Shown here: one piece after another, positions 1 to 7,483 of the stretch
Layout: each line of letters begins with the position of its first letter
Numbering within the stretch: position 1 is the first letter of the stretch
From: SIG440 sp045648175
Lineage (GTDB): Bacteria > Bacillota > Clostridia > Monoglobales > Monoglobaceae
NCBI GenBank assembly: GCA_045648175.1
Contig: JAZRNN010000069.1
Coordinates: forward strand, 1-12,984
Reading direction: 5' to 3'
Length of the DNA stretch: 12,984 nt
The notes under the pieces: model-generated
Databases searched by the model: none
Told to the model about the DNA's origin: nothing
The model's input: the letters and a program-made list of their open reading frames with translations, nothing else
Translations under genes and position numbers: made by a program

Positions 1-1
1 T

Positions 2-259
2 TGTGCAGCCTCGGATGGTGAAGCGGGAGGAGTGATTGTTTCCAATATAGGAGAAAAAGAAACAGTCAAGCTTACAATGAAAGGGTTGGCGGAAAACACC
101 CCTGTTACAGCAGAAGTTTATTATACAGACGAAGAACACGATGGTGAGCTTATGAAATGCGAAATTTTTTCAGGTGAAATTTATTCGTTAATGCTTAAAC
201 TTGAAAAAGCGACTACCGTTTTTATAAAAGTTCGTGAATCAGTAAAATCAGAACTATAA
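2..259 (+). CDS. C-terminal end of a probable glycoside hydrolase (5' truncated by window edge)
   Basis: The frame is open from base 2 and encodes about 85 residues ending at TAA 257-259. An internal GTG at 32 is not needed as a start, because the frame continues upstream of it (CAASDGEAGGVIVSNIGE). The pattern 'AASDGE.GGVIVSN' followed by beta-strand-like segments and 'VYYTDEEHDGEL' resembles the C-terminal beta-sandwich that closes many clan-A glycoside hydrolases such as GH39-type beta-xylosidases. The catalytic domain lies outside the window, so family and substrate cannot be fixed. It sits 67 bp before the GH3 start and is probably the upstream gene of the same operon. That it is a coding C-terminus is fairly sure; the glycosidase label is inference. 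Confidence 0.55.
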   Translation, partial: CAASDGEAGGVIVSNIGEKETVKLTMKGLAENTPVTAEVYYTDEEHDGELMKCEIFSGEIYSLMLKLEKATTVFIKVRESVKSEL

Positions 260-326
260 TGTGTGTTCTTCAAAAGAATGTATGCGGCTGGTGCATAATA
301 GAATGACGAGAAAGGAAAATATAGCA

Positions 327-1907
327 ATGGAAAAAGTAAATTCGTGGAAGGAACTTACACTCAGAGAAAAAATAGGACAAACAGTTATATGCCTTTGTGA
401 AACAGATAAGCATATTAAAATGTGTGGAAGCATTGCAGAATTTGCAAAGAAATATCCCATTGGAGGAATTTATAACAATGGAGCACTTGTAAAAGGTCAT
501 TTAGTTGATGAAAATCCTGATTTCAAAAAAATTATTGACCAATATAATGAGCTTTTAAGAGTTCCGCTTTTTGCAACAGGTGATTTTCCAAGCTACGCAA
601 CAAAGCTTGGCGTAAAGCTTCCTACTCAGATGGCTCTTGGTGCAACGGATGATGAAGAACTTGCATATAAGGCAGGGGAGTTCACCGCTGAAAATTGTAT
701 TAAGTCCGGACTCAATTGGATTTTCTGGCCGGTATGCGATTTAAGTGCATCTGAAAGAATGCTGACAACTATAAGGGCGATAGGTGACAAATGGGATTTA
801 AATGCAAAAATGATAAAGCAGGAACTCAGGGCTATGAAAGATAAAAATGTAATTTCAAACCTTAAACATTTCCCTGGAACTGCAACTACTCACTACATAG
901 ATTCTCATCTTGCTCCTGCTGATAACGATACACCTTTTGAGTTCTGGAATAATACCTATGGAAATATGTACAGGGAGCTTATGAAAGAAAATCCTCCGAC
1001 AATTATGACCGGTCATTATAATTTTATTGATTATCAGCACGATAACGTTGGAGAAGATTATCCTCCTGCAACACTTTCCTATGACATTACTACAAAGCTG
1101 CTTCGTGAAGAGCTTGGCTTTAAAGGAGTTGTAGTAACAGACGCTCTTGTTATGGGTGGATTTGCAGGCGTGGATGCAACAGATAATTGCATTAAAAGCT
1201 TTTTAAGCGGTAATGACATTTTGTTATGGCCAGCTTATGAGTATATTGACGAAATGGAAAAAAGAATTTTGTCAGGAGAAATTGATGAAGCACTCCTTGA
1301 TGCTGCTGTTGAAAGAATATGGAACCTTAAAAAGGAATACGGAATAATTGATAATATTGAAATAAAATCTGATGCAGATAAAGACTTTTTCAAGAATATT
1401 GCCGATAGCATTTCTAAGAAATCTATAACTCTTATAAATAATTATAACGATATGCTTCCGCTTAATAAGGAAAAAATAGAAAATGTTTTAATCGTTGCAG
1501 TAACCCCCAGTGATGAACAGTTTAAAGCACTGTCTCTTCTTAAGGGAGAATTTGAAAAATACGGTTGCAAGGCAAGGCTTGAAAGAAATATATGGAAAGA
1601 TGACCTTGAAGTAATTTCAGATGATTATGACCTTATTTTCTTTGCTCTTTGCAGAACATTCCACCAGCCCATCGGACCTCTTGACTTCTGGGGAGATGAA
1701 GCATGTTCAATATGGACATCAAATTGTTCGGATAAGACAAAAACAGTGGTTGCAAGCTTTGGAACTCCCTATTTATATAAGTATTATAAAAAGTCCAAGA
1801 TTTCATATATAAATGCATACGCATTTGACTATGATACCATATCTTCAACTGTTGAAGCTTTATTTGGAGATATTGAATTCAAAGGAAAATCAAGCGTTAC
1901 TCTCTAA
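327..1907 (+). CDS. GH3 family glycoside hydrolase, NagZ-type (beta-N-acetylhexosaminidase-like)
   Basis: This encodes a 526-residue cytoplasmic hydrolase with no signal peptide. I chose ATG 327 (MEKVNSWKEL) over the in-frame ATG 261 because AAAGGA (311-316) is correctly spaced and GH3 homology (LTLREKIGQ) begins right after it. The signature KHFPG (residues 180-184) is followed by DSH (192-194), matching the NagZ-subfamily Asp-His dyad that serves as acid/base in Bacillus NagZ. Asp272 in VVTDALVMGG is the expected nucleophile. The stretch between KHFPG and DSH is seven residues, against six in classical NagZ, and the usual HG after KHFPG is TA, so the pocket differs. A C-terminal GH3_C-like domain (from about residue 360) follows the barrel. 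It probably releases an N-acetylhexosamine or glucose-type residue from imported oligosaccharides. Family assignment is firm; substrate is not. Confidence 0.88.
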   Translation: MEKVNSWKELTLREKIGQTVICLCETDKHIKMCGSIAEFAKKYPIGGIYNNGALVKGHLVDENPDFKKIIDQYNELLRVPLFATGDFPSYATKLGVKLPTQMALGATDDEELAYKAGEFTAENCIKSGLNWIFWPVCDLSASERMLTTIRAIGDKWDLNAKMIKQELRAMKDKNVISNLKHFPGTATTHYIDSHLAPADNDTPFEFWNNTYGNMYRELMKENPPTIMTGHYNFIDYQHDNVGEDYPPATLSYDITTKLLREELGFKGVVVTDALVMGGFAGVDATDNCIKSFLSGNDILLWPAYEYIDEMEKRILSGEIDEALLDAAVERIWNLKKEYGIIDNIEIKSDADKDFFKNIADSISKKSITLINNYNDMLPLNKEKIENVLIVAVTPSDEQFKALSLLKGEFEKYGCKARLERNIWKDDLEVISDDYDLIFFALCRTFHQPIGPLDFWGDEACSIWTSNCSDKTKTVVASFGTPYLYKYYKKSKISYINAYAFDYDTISSTVEALFGDIEFKGKSSVTL

Positions 1908-1919
1908 TAAAGCAAACCT

Positions 1920-1981
1920 TTAAAAGTATTATAAATAGCATGTGAAATAGGCATGTTGTATTATTTCACCGTCGCTTTTAA
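1920..1981 (+). repeat. Nested inverted repeat between GH3 and cupin genes
   Basis: An inner 8-bp inverted repeat (GTGAAATA 1942-1949 with TATTTCAC 1962-1969) sits inside an outer 7-bp one (TTAAAAG 1920-1926 with CTTTTAA 1975-1981). Together they fill most of the 104-bp gap before the cupin gene, the longest gap between intact genes in the operon. There is no T-run after the structure, so a factor-independent terminator is unlikely. It could be an mRNA processing or stabilising hairpin, or an operator. Confidence 0.4.
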
Positions 1982-2011
1982 TGTGAAAAATATTAGTTTG
2001 GGAGGCAGATT

Positions 2012-2356
2012 ATGTTTAAGTTTAAAGAAGAATTAAAGATTAATGTTGAAAACAATCAAAAAGGTGATGTAAAGCTTTATTTGTCCAACCTCGCAGAGTT
2101 TGATATTAAAAATCCCAAACTTCGCACATTTGCGTTGGCACAGCTTAAACCGGGTGAAGAGGTCGAGCTTCATAGACACGATGATGAATGTGAGTATTAT
2201 TATATAATTTCGGGTAAGGGACTTTACAACGATGGTGACAAAACAGCTGATATTTTACCGGGTGCCGTGACATTTACACCATCGGGGGAAAGTCACGGTA
2301 TAAAAAATACCGGAACAGAAATGCTTGAGTTTATTGCACTAATAATCAAAGACTAA
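2012..2356 (+). CDS. Small single-domain cupin protein
   Basis: This 114-residue cytoplasmic protein is one conserved cupin barrel (Cupin_2 type). Motif 1 is nearly ideal: G-x5-HRH-x4-E-x6-G with His54, His56 and Glu61. Motif 2 follows as G-x5-PSG-x2-H-x3-N with His95. All four metal ligands are therefore present. GGGAGG lies close upstream of ATG 2012. Stand-alone cupins of this size act as sugar or sugar-acid isomerases, epimerases, lyases or metal-dependent accessory proteins. The position between a glycosidase and two sugar dehydrogenases suggests isomerisation or epimerisation of an oxidised sugar, which is inference. It ends 17 bp before the next gene, so the two are probably co-translated. 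Confidence 0.85.
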   Translation: MFKFKEELKINVENNQKGDVKLYLSNLAEFDIKNPKLRTFALAQLKPGEEVELHRHDDECEYYYIISGKGLYNDGDKTADILPGAVTFTPSGESHGIKNTGTEMLEFIALIIKD

Positions 2357-2373
2357 GTAAAAGGGAATTTAAC

Positions 2374-3354
2374 ATGGAAAAGATAATTAAATGGGGAATT
2401 GTCGGTGCCGGAAATATAGCTAATAAATTTGCCGAAGCGATAAAAAATGTTGAAGGTGCAGAACTGACATCGGTTGCATCTAAATCAGAAGGAAAAGGAA
2501 AAGACTTCGCTGATAAATATTTTATAAAAAATGTATTTACAAGCTATGAAGAAATGGCAAATTCGGATTTGGTTGATGCTGTTTATATTGCTACACCGCA
2601 TCCCTTTCACAAACCATGTGCTGAGATTTTCCTTAATGCAAAAAAACATGTGCTTTGCGAAAAACCTGTGTGCGTTAATGCAAATGATGCTCGTGAACTT
2701 GAAGAATGTGCAAACAAAAACGGAGTATTTTTGATGGAAGCAATGTGGACAAGATTTTTGCCTGCCATCAAGAAAGCTCTTGAAATAGCAAACAGTGGCG
2801 AAATTGGAGAAATAAGGGGTCTCAAGGCAGACTTTTGTTATTTAAGTTCCCCAAAAGAAGATGCAAAGCTTTTTATAAACGATTTGGCAGGAGGCTCGCT
2901 TTTGGATGTAGGTGTCTATGGACTCAATTTTGCTTCAATCTTTTTGGATGGCAGTCCCGAAAGTATTATTTCGGTTTCTGATGTAGTAAATGGTGTTGAT
3001 TATCACACAAGTGTTTTGTTGAAATATCCAAACGGTGTGATAGCATCTGTTTCATCGGCGATAACCGTTAAAAAACCTGAAACAGCCTATATATATGGTA
3101 CGAAGGGGTATATTGCTTTGCCACATTTTTATGGTGCGAATGAAATAATTGTTACAACTGATGCGGGAGAAAGAGTAATTGCAAAACCAAGTATTGGCGA
3201 TGGATTTGAAGAGGAAATTATCGAGGCTTGTTCATGCATCCGTGCCGGCAAGATAGAAAGCGGTATTATGCCCATGAACGAAAGTATAAGAATACTTGAA
3301 CAGATGGACATAATTCGCAAACAAATCAATCTGCACTATCCTTTTGATAAATAG
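2374..3354 (+). CDS. Gfo/Idh/MocA family NAD(P)-dependent oxidoreductase (Tyr type)
   Basis: The 326-residue product starts with a Rossmann fold (WGIVGAGNIANKFAEAI, residues 7-23) and has the family EKP motif with Lys97, then GGSLLDVGVY with Asp178 and Tyr182. The Asp-x3-Tyr pair and the 'EAMWTRFLP' segment are typical of the branch containing dimeric dihydrodiol dehydrogenase and NADP-dependent D-xylose/glucose dehydrogenases, rather than myo-inositol dehydrogenase, which uses His. It probably oxidises or reduces a carbon of a monosaccharide released by the cluster's glycosidases; the substrate cannot be read from sequence. It directly follows the cupin gene and has an AAGGGAA ribosome binding site. 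Family assignment is firm. Confidence 0.9.
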   Translation: MEKIIKWGIVGAGNIANKFAEAIKNVEGAELTSVASKSEGKGKDFADKYFIKNVFTSYEEMANSDLVDAVYIATPHPFHKPCAEIFLNAKKHVLCEKPVCVNANDARELEECANKNGVFLMEAMWTRFLPAIKKALEIANSGEIGEIRGLKADFCYLSSPKEDAKLFINDLAGGSLLDVGVYGLNFASIFLDGSPESIISVSDVVNGVDYHTSVLLKYPNGVIASVSSAITVKKPETAYIYGTKGYIALPHFYGANEIIVTTDAGERVIAKPSIGDGFEEEIIEACSCIRAGKIESGIMPMNESIRILEQMDIIRKQINLHYPFDK

Positions 3355-3410
3355 GTTGAGAAGACTTTTAATAAATTAAAACTTTAAAAATACTATAAGG
3401 AGTATTTAAA

Positions 3411-5069
3411 ATGAGCATAACTGTTAAACAATTTTCATCATTAAATAAAATTATTACCATTGATGATATAAATGCTTCCGAAACAAACAGTGCCATTGCA
3501 CTTCGGGGGGAACATATTTCATATCAGATTGCAATAAAGACTGATGAACAGAACATCTATTTAAAACCTATTTTAGAGGCTTCGGTTGATTCAAGTCTTG
3601 CAGAGTATATTAAAATATATTCAGTAAAGCATATTGCTGCAGATTTACCTCATCCACTAATGTGTGATACTACTGACTATATAACAGATAAACCTATGCT
3701 GATACCTGACTTGTTGGTTCCTTTAGAAAAGCAAAATAATTATTTTAACTTTGTTAATAATTTTGCAGTTTTATGGGTAGAAGTAAGCATTCCGAGAGAG
3801 TATAAATGCGGTAAAGAAAAAATAACCATAAATATTACAGGACATAAAAATAGAAATACAGCGGTGGATTTTGAGCACAGTGCAGAGTTTACATTGGATA
3901 TTTTGCCCTATGTGCTTCCGTATCAGAAAACTGCCTATACACAATGGATGCATATTGATTGCATTGCAACCGTACATAATGTGGAAATTTATAGTCCAGC
4001 ACATTGGGGTTTAATTGATAAATATATGGCAATGGCTTCTGATTTGGGTATAAATATGATTCTCACTCCTGTGGTTACTCCGCCTCTTGATACTGCACCA
4101 GGTACACGCCGACTTTGTACACAGCTTGTTGATATTGAAAAAACGGGAGAAAGTTATACTTTTGATTTTTCAAAATTACGTAAATATATCAATATGGCTA
4201 AAAAGAATAAAATGAAATACTTTGAAATTTCTCATTTCTTTTCTCAGTGGGGATGTGAGTTCCCTGCTAATATAAAGGGCGTTGAAAATGGTGAAGAAAA
4301 GTGGATTTTCGGATGGGATGCCCCTGTTAGGGAATCATCGTATGGCATGTTCCTTAAAGCTTTTATTCCTGAGCTTATTGATGTCTTATCTGATGAAGGA
4401 ATAGTTGATAATTGCTTCTTCCATATTTCAGATGAGCCAGATGAAGAACACCTTGAAAGCTATGAATATGCCCGTAATCTCTTAAAACCGCTTATAGGGA
4501 AGAGCAAAACCATTGACGCGTTATCTAATATTAATTTTTACGAAAAAGGATTGGTTGAAACCCCTGTTTGTGCCAACAATCATATTGAACCGTTCCTTGA
4601 AAGAAAAGTTAAGAATTTATGGACGTATTATTGCTGCGGACAGACTGATTTAGTATCTAACCGCTTTATGGCAATGCCCTCTTATCGTAACAGAATTATA
4701 GGGCTTCAAATATATAAATACGGAATTGAAGGCTTCTTACAATGGGGATTTAATTTTTACTACAGTCAGTTTTCGCTTTATACAATAAATCCATATGTAA
4801 CAACATCTACTGATGGTGTTTTCTCATCTGGAGATCCGTTCTCTGTATATCCGGGAGATGATGGACCTATGCCTTCGCTTAGAGCACTTGTTTTTCGTGA
4901 AGCTCTTGAGGATATAGAGGTATGCAGACTTTTGGAAGAAAAAATCGGCAAAGAGGCTGTAGTAAAGCTTATTGAAGAAGAAGCAGGAATGGAAATTACA
5001 TTCAAAGAGTATCCCCTCAATATTGAGTTTATTCCGAGATTGATGACCAAAATGAAAAAGATGTTATAA
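3411..5069 (+). CDS. DUF4091 protein, GH123-like putative glycoside hydrolase
   Basis: The 552-residue product has no signal peptide. An N-terminal beta-rich domain (about residues 1-180) precedes a barrel-like domain carrying HISDEPDEEH, where Asp341-Glu342 occupy the place of the Asp-Glu dyad of GH123 beta-N-acetylgalactosaminidases. In those enzymes the dyad supports substrate-assisted catalysis through the 2-acetamido group. The later segments (WTYYCCGQ, GFLQWGFNFYY, SLRALVFREALEDIE) are the typical DUF4091 C-terminal signature. TAAGGAG precedes ATG 3411 at good spacing. Most DUF4091 proteins are uncharacterised, so activity on N-acetylhexosaminides is a prediction from the dyad. It lies between two Gfo/Idh/MocA genes, and a second vestigial copy of its 3' end is found at 6162-6197. 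Confidence 0.82.
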   Translation: MSITVKQFSSLNKIITIDDINASETNSAIALRGEHISYQIAIKTDEQNIYLKPILEASVDSSLAEYIKIYSVKHIAADLPHPLMCDTTDYITDKPMLIPDLLVPLEKQNNYFNFVNNFAVLWVEVSIPREYKCGKEKITINITGHKNRNTAVDFEHSAEFTLDILPYVLPYQKTAYTQWMHIDCIATVHNVEIYSPAHWGLIDKYMAMASDLGINMILTPVVTPPLDTAPGTRRLCTQLVDIEKTGESYTFDFSKLRKYINMAKKNKMKYFEISHFFSQWGCEFPANIKGVENGEEKWIFGWDAPVRESSYGMFLKAFIPELIDVLSDEGIVDNCFFHISDEPDEEHLESYEYARNLLKPLIGKSKTIDALSNINFYEKGLVETPVCANNHIEPFLERKVKNLWTYYCCGQTDLVSNRFMAMPSYRNRIIGLQIYKYGIEGFLQWGFNFYYSQFSLYTINPYVTTSTDGVFSSGDPFSVYPGDDGPMPSLRALVFREALEDIEVCRLLEEKIGKEAVVKLIEEEAGMEITFKEYPLNIEFIPRLMTKMKKML

Positions 5070-5107
5070 TCAGGAAATTATATGTAAAATAAGAGGAGGA
5101 AATAGTA

Positions 5108-6124
5108 ATGGATAAAATGAAATGGGGAATTATAGGTTGTGGAGGTATAGCGGACAGAAGAACAATTCCCGGTCTTGTTCTTTCTGATATTGCACAGTGC
5201 TATGCAGTCATGGACCTAAATGAAGATGCTGTGGAAAGAGTAAAAGAAAAGTATGGTGCAGAAGTAGGGTGTACCGATGTAGATACACTTTTGAAGCAGG
5301 ATATAGAGGCTGTATATATAGCAACACCCGTAGTCTGCCACAAGGAACAGGCTTTTAAGGCTGCAGATGCAGGAGTGCATATACTTCTTGAAAAGCCTAT
5401 GGGACTTACAACAGATGATGCAAAAGAAATTGCTGACTACTGCCAGAAGAAAGGGGTAAAGCTCGGTACAGGATTTATGATGCGTTTCCACGACGTACAC
5501 GTAAAAATCAGAGAACTTATACAAAGCGGTGCAATCGGAACAGTTGTAACTGCATATGCCAAGTTTAACTGTGACTCACCGGCAAACGAGTTTAAATGGC
5601 GTCAGCTTAAGGCTAACAGCGGCGGCGGTACAATGATGGATATGGGTATTCACTGTATAGACCTTTTACAGCATATGACAGCTCTTAAAACGACTGAGGT
5701 TGTAGGGCTTTGCTCAAATCAGATACACAAGTATCCTGATACAGAGGACGGTGCAAGTGCAGTTCTGAGAATGGATAATGGTGCACTCTTTACGGTAGAA
5801 GCAAATTTCAATATTACTGATAAAATTGGCGGATGCAGATTTGAGATTTACGGGACAAAGGGCGTTATCAGTGCAAAGGGCACTATTGGTCAGACAGAAA
5901 GCGGAACAGTAACACTTACTGTATTAAATGAGGACGGAACTGTAGAATCAAAAGAAATTGAATATATAAGCGGAAATATGTACACCAAGGAAATTGACGG
6001 TTTTACACGTGCAATTCGTGGAGAAATTGAAGTTCCTGTAACAGCACAGGAGGGTATTTTTAACCAAAGAATCGTTGAAGCTGTATATGAAAGCCAGGAA
6101 AGCGGGAAACTCATTAAGTTGTAG
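5108..6124 (+). CDS. Gfo/Idh/MocA family NAD(P)-dependent oxidoreductase (His type)
   Basis: The 338-residue product has the nucleotide-binding motif WGIIGCGGIADRR (from about residue 6), the family EKP with Lys96, and GGGTMMDMGIHCIDLL with Asp178 and His182. Lys-Asp-His is the classic catalytic set of inositol-dehydrogenase and glucose-fructose-oxidoreductase-like enzymes. It therefore differs from the neighbouring Tyr-type paralogue and probably acts on another carbon or substrate. An ideal AGGAGG (5095-5100) precedes ATG 5108, and the DUF4091 gene ends only 38 bp upstream. Such paired oxidoreductases can carry out oxidation/reduction steps in redox-neutral sugar processing, including oxidative glycosidic cleavage; which applies here cannot be decided from sequence. 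Confidence 0.9.
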   Translation: MDKMKWGIIGCGGIADRRTIPGLVLSDIAQCYAVMDLNEDAVERVKEKYGAEVGCTDVDTLLKQDIEAVYIATPVVCHKEQAFKAADAGVHILLEKPMGLTTDDAKEIADYCQKKGVKLGTGFMMRFHDVHVKIRELIQSGAIGTVVTAYAKFNCDSPANEFKWRQLKANSGGGTMMDMGIHCIDLLQHMTALKTTEVVGLCSNQIHKYPDTEDGASAVLRMDNGALFTVEANFNITDKIGGCRFEIYGTKGVISAKGTIGQTESGTVTLTVLNEDGTVESKEIEYISGNMYTKEIDGFTRAIRGEIEVPVTAQEGIFNQRIVEAVYESQESGKLIKL

Positions 6125-6161
6125 AGGAAACAATATGAATATGTGCACATATGGATGATAA

Positions 6162-6197
6162 CGTTTACTAATGAACAGAATTAAAAAGATGTTGTAA
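6162..6197 (+). pseudogene. Vestigial 3' end of a second DUF4091-type gene
   Basis: The gap between the His-type dehydrogenase and the M20 gene contains the in-frame tail RLLMNRIKKML followed by TAA. It matches the end of the DUF4091 protein (RLMTKMKKML-stop). At DNA level 6168-6203 matches 5040-5075 at 29 of 36 positions by hand count, continuing past the stop into GGA. Upstream of the tail, GAGGAAA (6124-6130) and an ATG at 6135 look like a gene start that runs into stops after seven codons. The simplest reading is that a tandem DUF4091 paralogue lost its body, or that the 3' end was duplicated. The similarity is short, so this is a moderate call. Confidence 0.5.
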
Positions 6198-6216
6198 TTA
6201 GGAAAGGTATGAGTAT

Positions 6217-7476
6217 ATGGAAATCAAGGAAATTTGTAGGCTTATAGAAGAAAGAAAGGAAGAGCTGTTTGAGCTTCTTTCAAGCCTTGTCAAAATAAAT
6301 TCTGAAAACTTTGGTACATACGGAAATGAAAAAGAGTGTGCCTCATATATTAATGAGCTTTGCCTAAATCTTGGACTTGAAAGTGAAATATATACCCCCC
6401 TTGCTATTGAGGGAATGAGAGAGCACCCAGATTATCTTCCGGGAAGAAAGCTTGAAGAAAGATATAATGTTTCTGCACGTTGGAAGGGCAGAGAAAATCA
6501 AGATGAGCTTATGCTTATGGCTCATCTTGATACAGTTAAAATAGGCGATGAAGCAAACTGGAAGAGGACTCCTTTGTCGGGAGAAATTTGTGACGGAAAA
6601 ATTTTCGGTAGAGGTGCTTGTGATGATAAGTATGCTATTGCAGCAGCACTGTTTGTAATAAAACTTTTAAAGGAAAGCGGATTTGTACCGAAGGCAAATT
6701 TGATATTCAGTGCATATGGTGATGAAGAGGTAGGTGGCTCTCACGGTGCATTAGCAGCAGTTATCAGATATCCCTGCAACAGTATTTTAAATATGGACGG
6801 CAGAGAAGGGGAACTGTGGAATTGTGCAGCCGGTGGAGAAGAAACTTTATACAAATTTAAGACCGGAGAAGCTGTTGATAATGCAGACAGGATTGCAAGG
6901 GCAATGCCTATAGTTATGGATGAAATCGAAAAATTCGGTGATAAACGCAGAAAAGAGCTTGAAGAAAATTCTTTCTATAAGGGTACTGTTATTCCGAAAA
7001 CTGCTCTTAGATTTCTTGAAGTTCGTGCAGGGAATGACGGAGTAGCTTTAGGAACAGGGGAAATTAAAATCTGTTATTATACCGATAAAACTAAGGATGA
7101 AATCTATAAAGAGCTTGCAGATGTAGAGGAAGCGATAAACAGAAGGCTTGCACCCTTGGGGATGACAGGCGAAGGTTTTGTTCCTTATACACGGTTTTTC
7201 CGTTACGGATTTTCAGAAAACGAAAATAAGGATATCGAAACACTTATTGAAGCGGCACAGGAAGCTACAGGGGCTTTACCTCATGTTTGTGGTTCTTGTA
7301 TGTCAGACCTTTCCGTAATTTTAAAGTATGGGTCAGAGAAAGCTTTTGCTTATGGCACAGGCCGTCATTTCAATGCTGACGGAGGTGCCCATCAGATAAA
7401 TGAATATATTTTCTGTGATAAGCTTCTGGAGTATACAAAGAACATAGCAGGTTATGTAATAAAAATGTTAAGGTAG
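6217..7476 (+). CDS. M20 family metallohydrolase (dipeptidase/deacylase)
   Basis: The 419-residue cytoplasmic enzyme has a complete M20 di-zinc site: His103 and Asp105 (AHLDTV), bridging Asp136 (GRGACDDK), general base Glu170 and ligand Glu171 (GDEEVGG), Asp194 (NMDGREGE), and His392 (GGAHQINEY) near the C-terminus. A lid/dimerisation domain is inserted between about residues 200 and 320. M20 members hydrolyse peptides, or N-acyl groups from amino acids and related amines. Its position between sugar dehydrogenases and a GH88 gene suggests it removes an amide-linked group from a sugar or sugar-amino-acid conjugate, but an ordinary dipeptidase cannot be excluded. AGGAAAGG (6200-6207) precedes ATG 6217. 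The next gene starts 7 bp after its stop, indicating translational coupling. Confidence 0.88.
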   Translation: MEIKEICRLIEERKEELFELLSSLVKINSENFGTYGNEKECASYINELCLNLGLESEIYTPLAIEGMREHPDYLPGRKLEERYNVSARWKGRENQDELMLMAHLDTVKIGDEANWKRTPLSGEICDGKIFGRGACDDKYAIAAALFVIKLLKESGFVPKANLIFSAYGDEEVGGSHGALAAVIRYPCNSILNMDGREGELWNCAAGGEETLYKFKTGEAVDNADRIARAMPIVMDEIEKFGDKRRKELEENSFYKGTVIPKTALRFLEVRAGNDGVALGTGEIKICYYTDKTKDEIYKELADVEEAINRRLAPLGMTGEGFVPYTRFFRYGFSENENKDIETLIEAAQEATGALPHVCGSCMSDLSVILKYGSEKAFAYGTGRHFNADGGAHQINEYIFCDKLLEYTKNIAGYVIKMLR

Positions 7477-7483
7477 GGATAAT

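Noticed and set aside
261..326. Upstream in-frame start for the GH3 gene
   Set aside because: The extra 22 residues do not resemble a GH3 N-terminus, and the ribosome binding site fits ATG 327.
3356..3410. Possible promoter TTGAGA...TACTAT before the DUF4091 gene
   Set aside because: The spacing between the two boxes is about 29 bp, far from the 17 bp norm.
4778..5050. 90-residue minus-strand reading frame
   Set aside because: Entirely antisense to the conserved C-terminal part of the DUF4091 gene, with no family signature.
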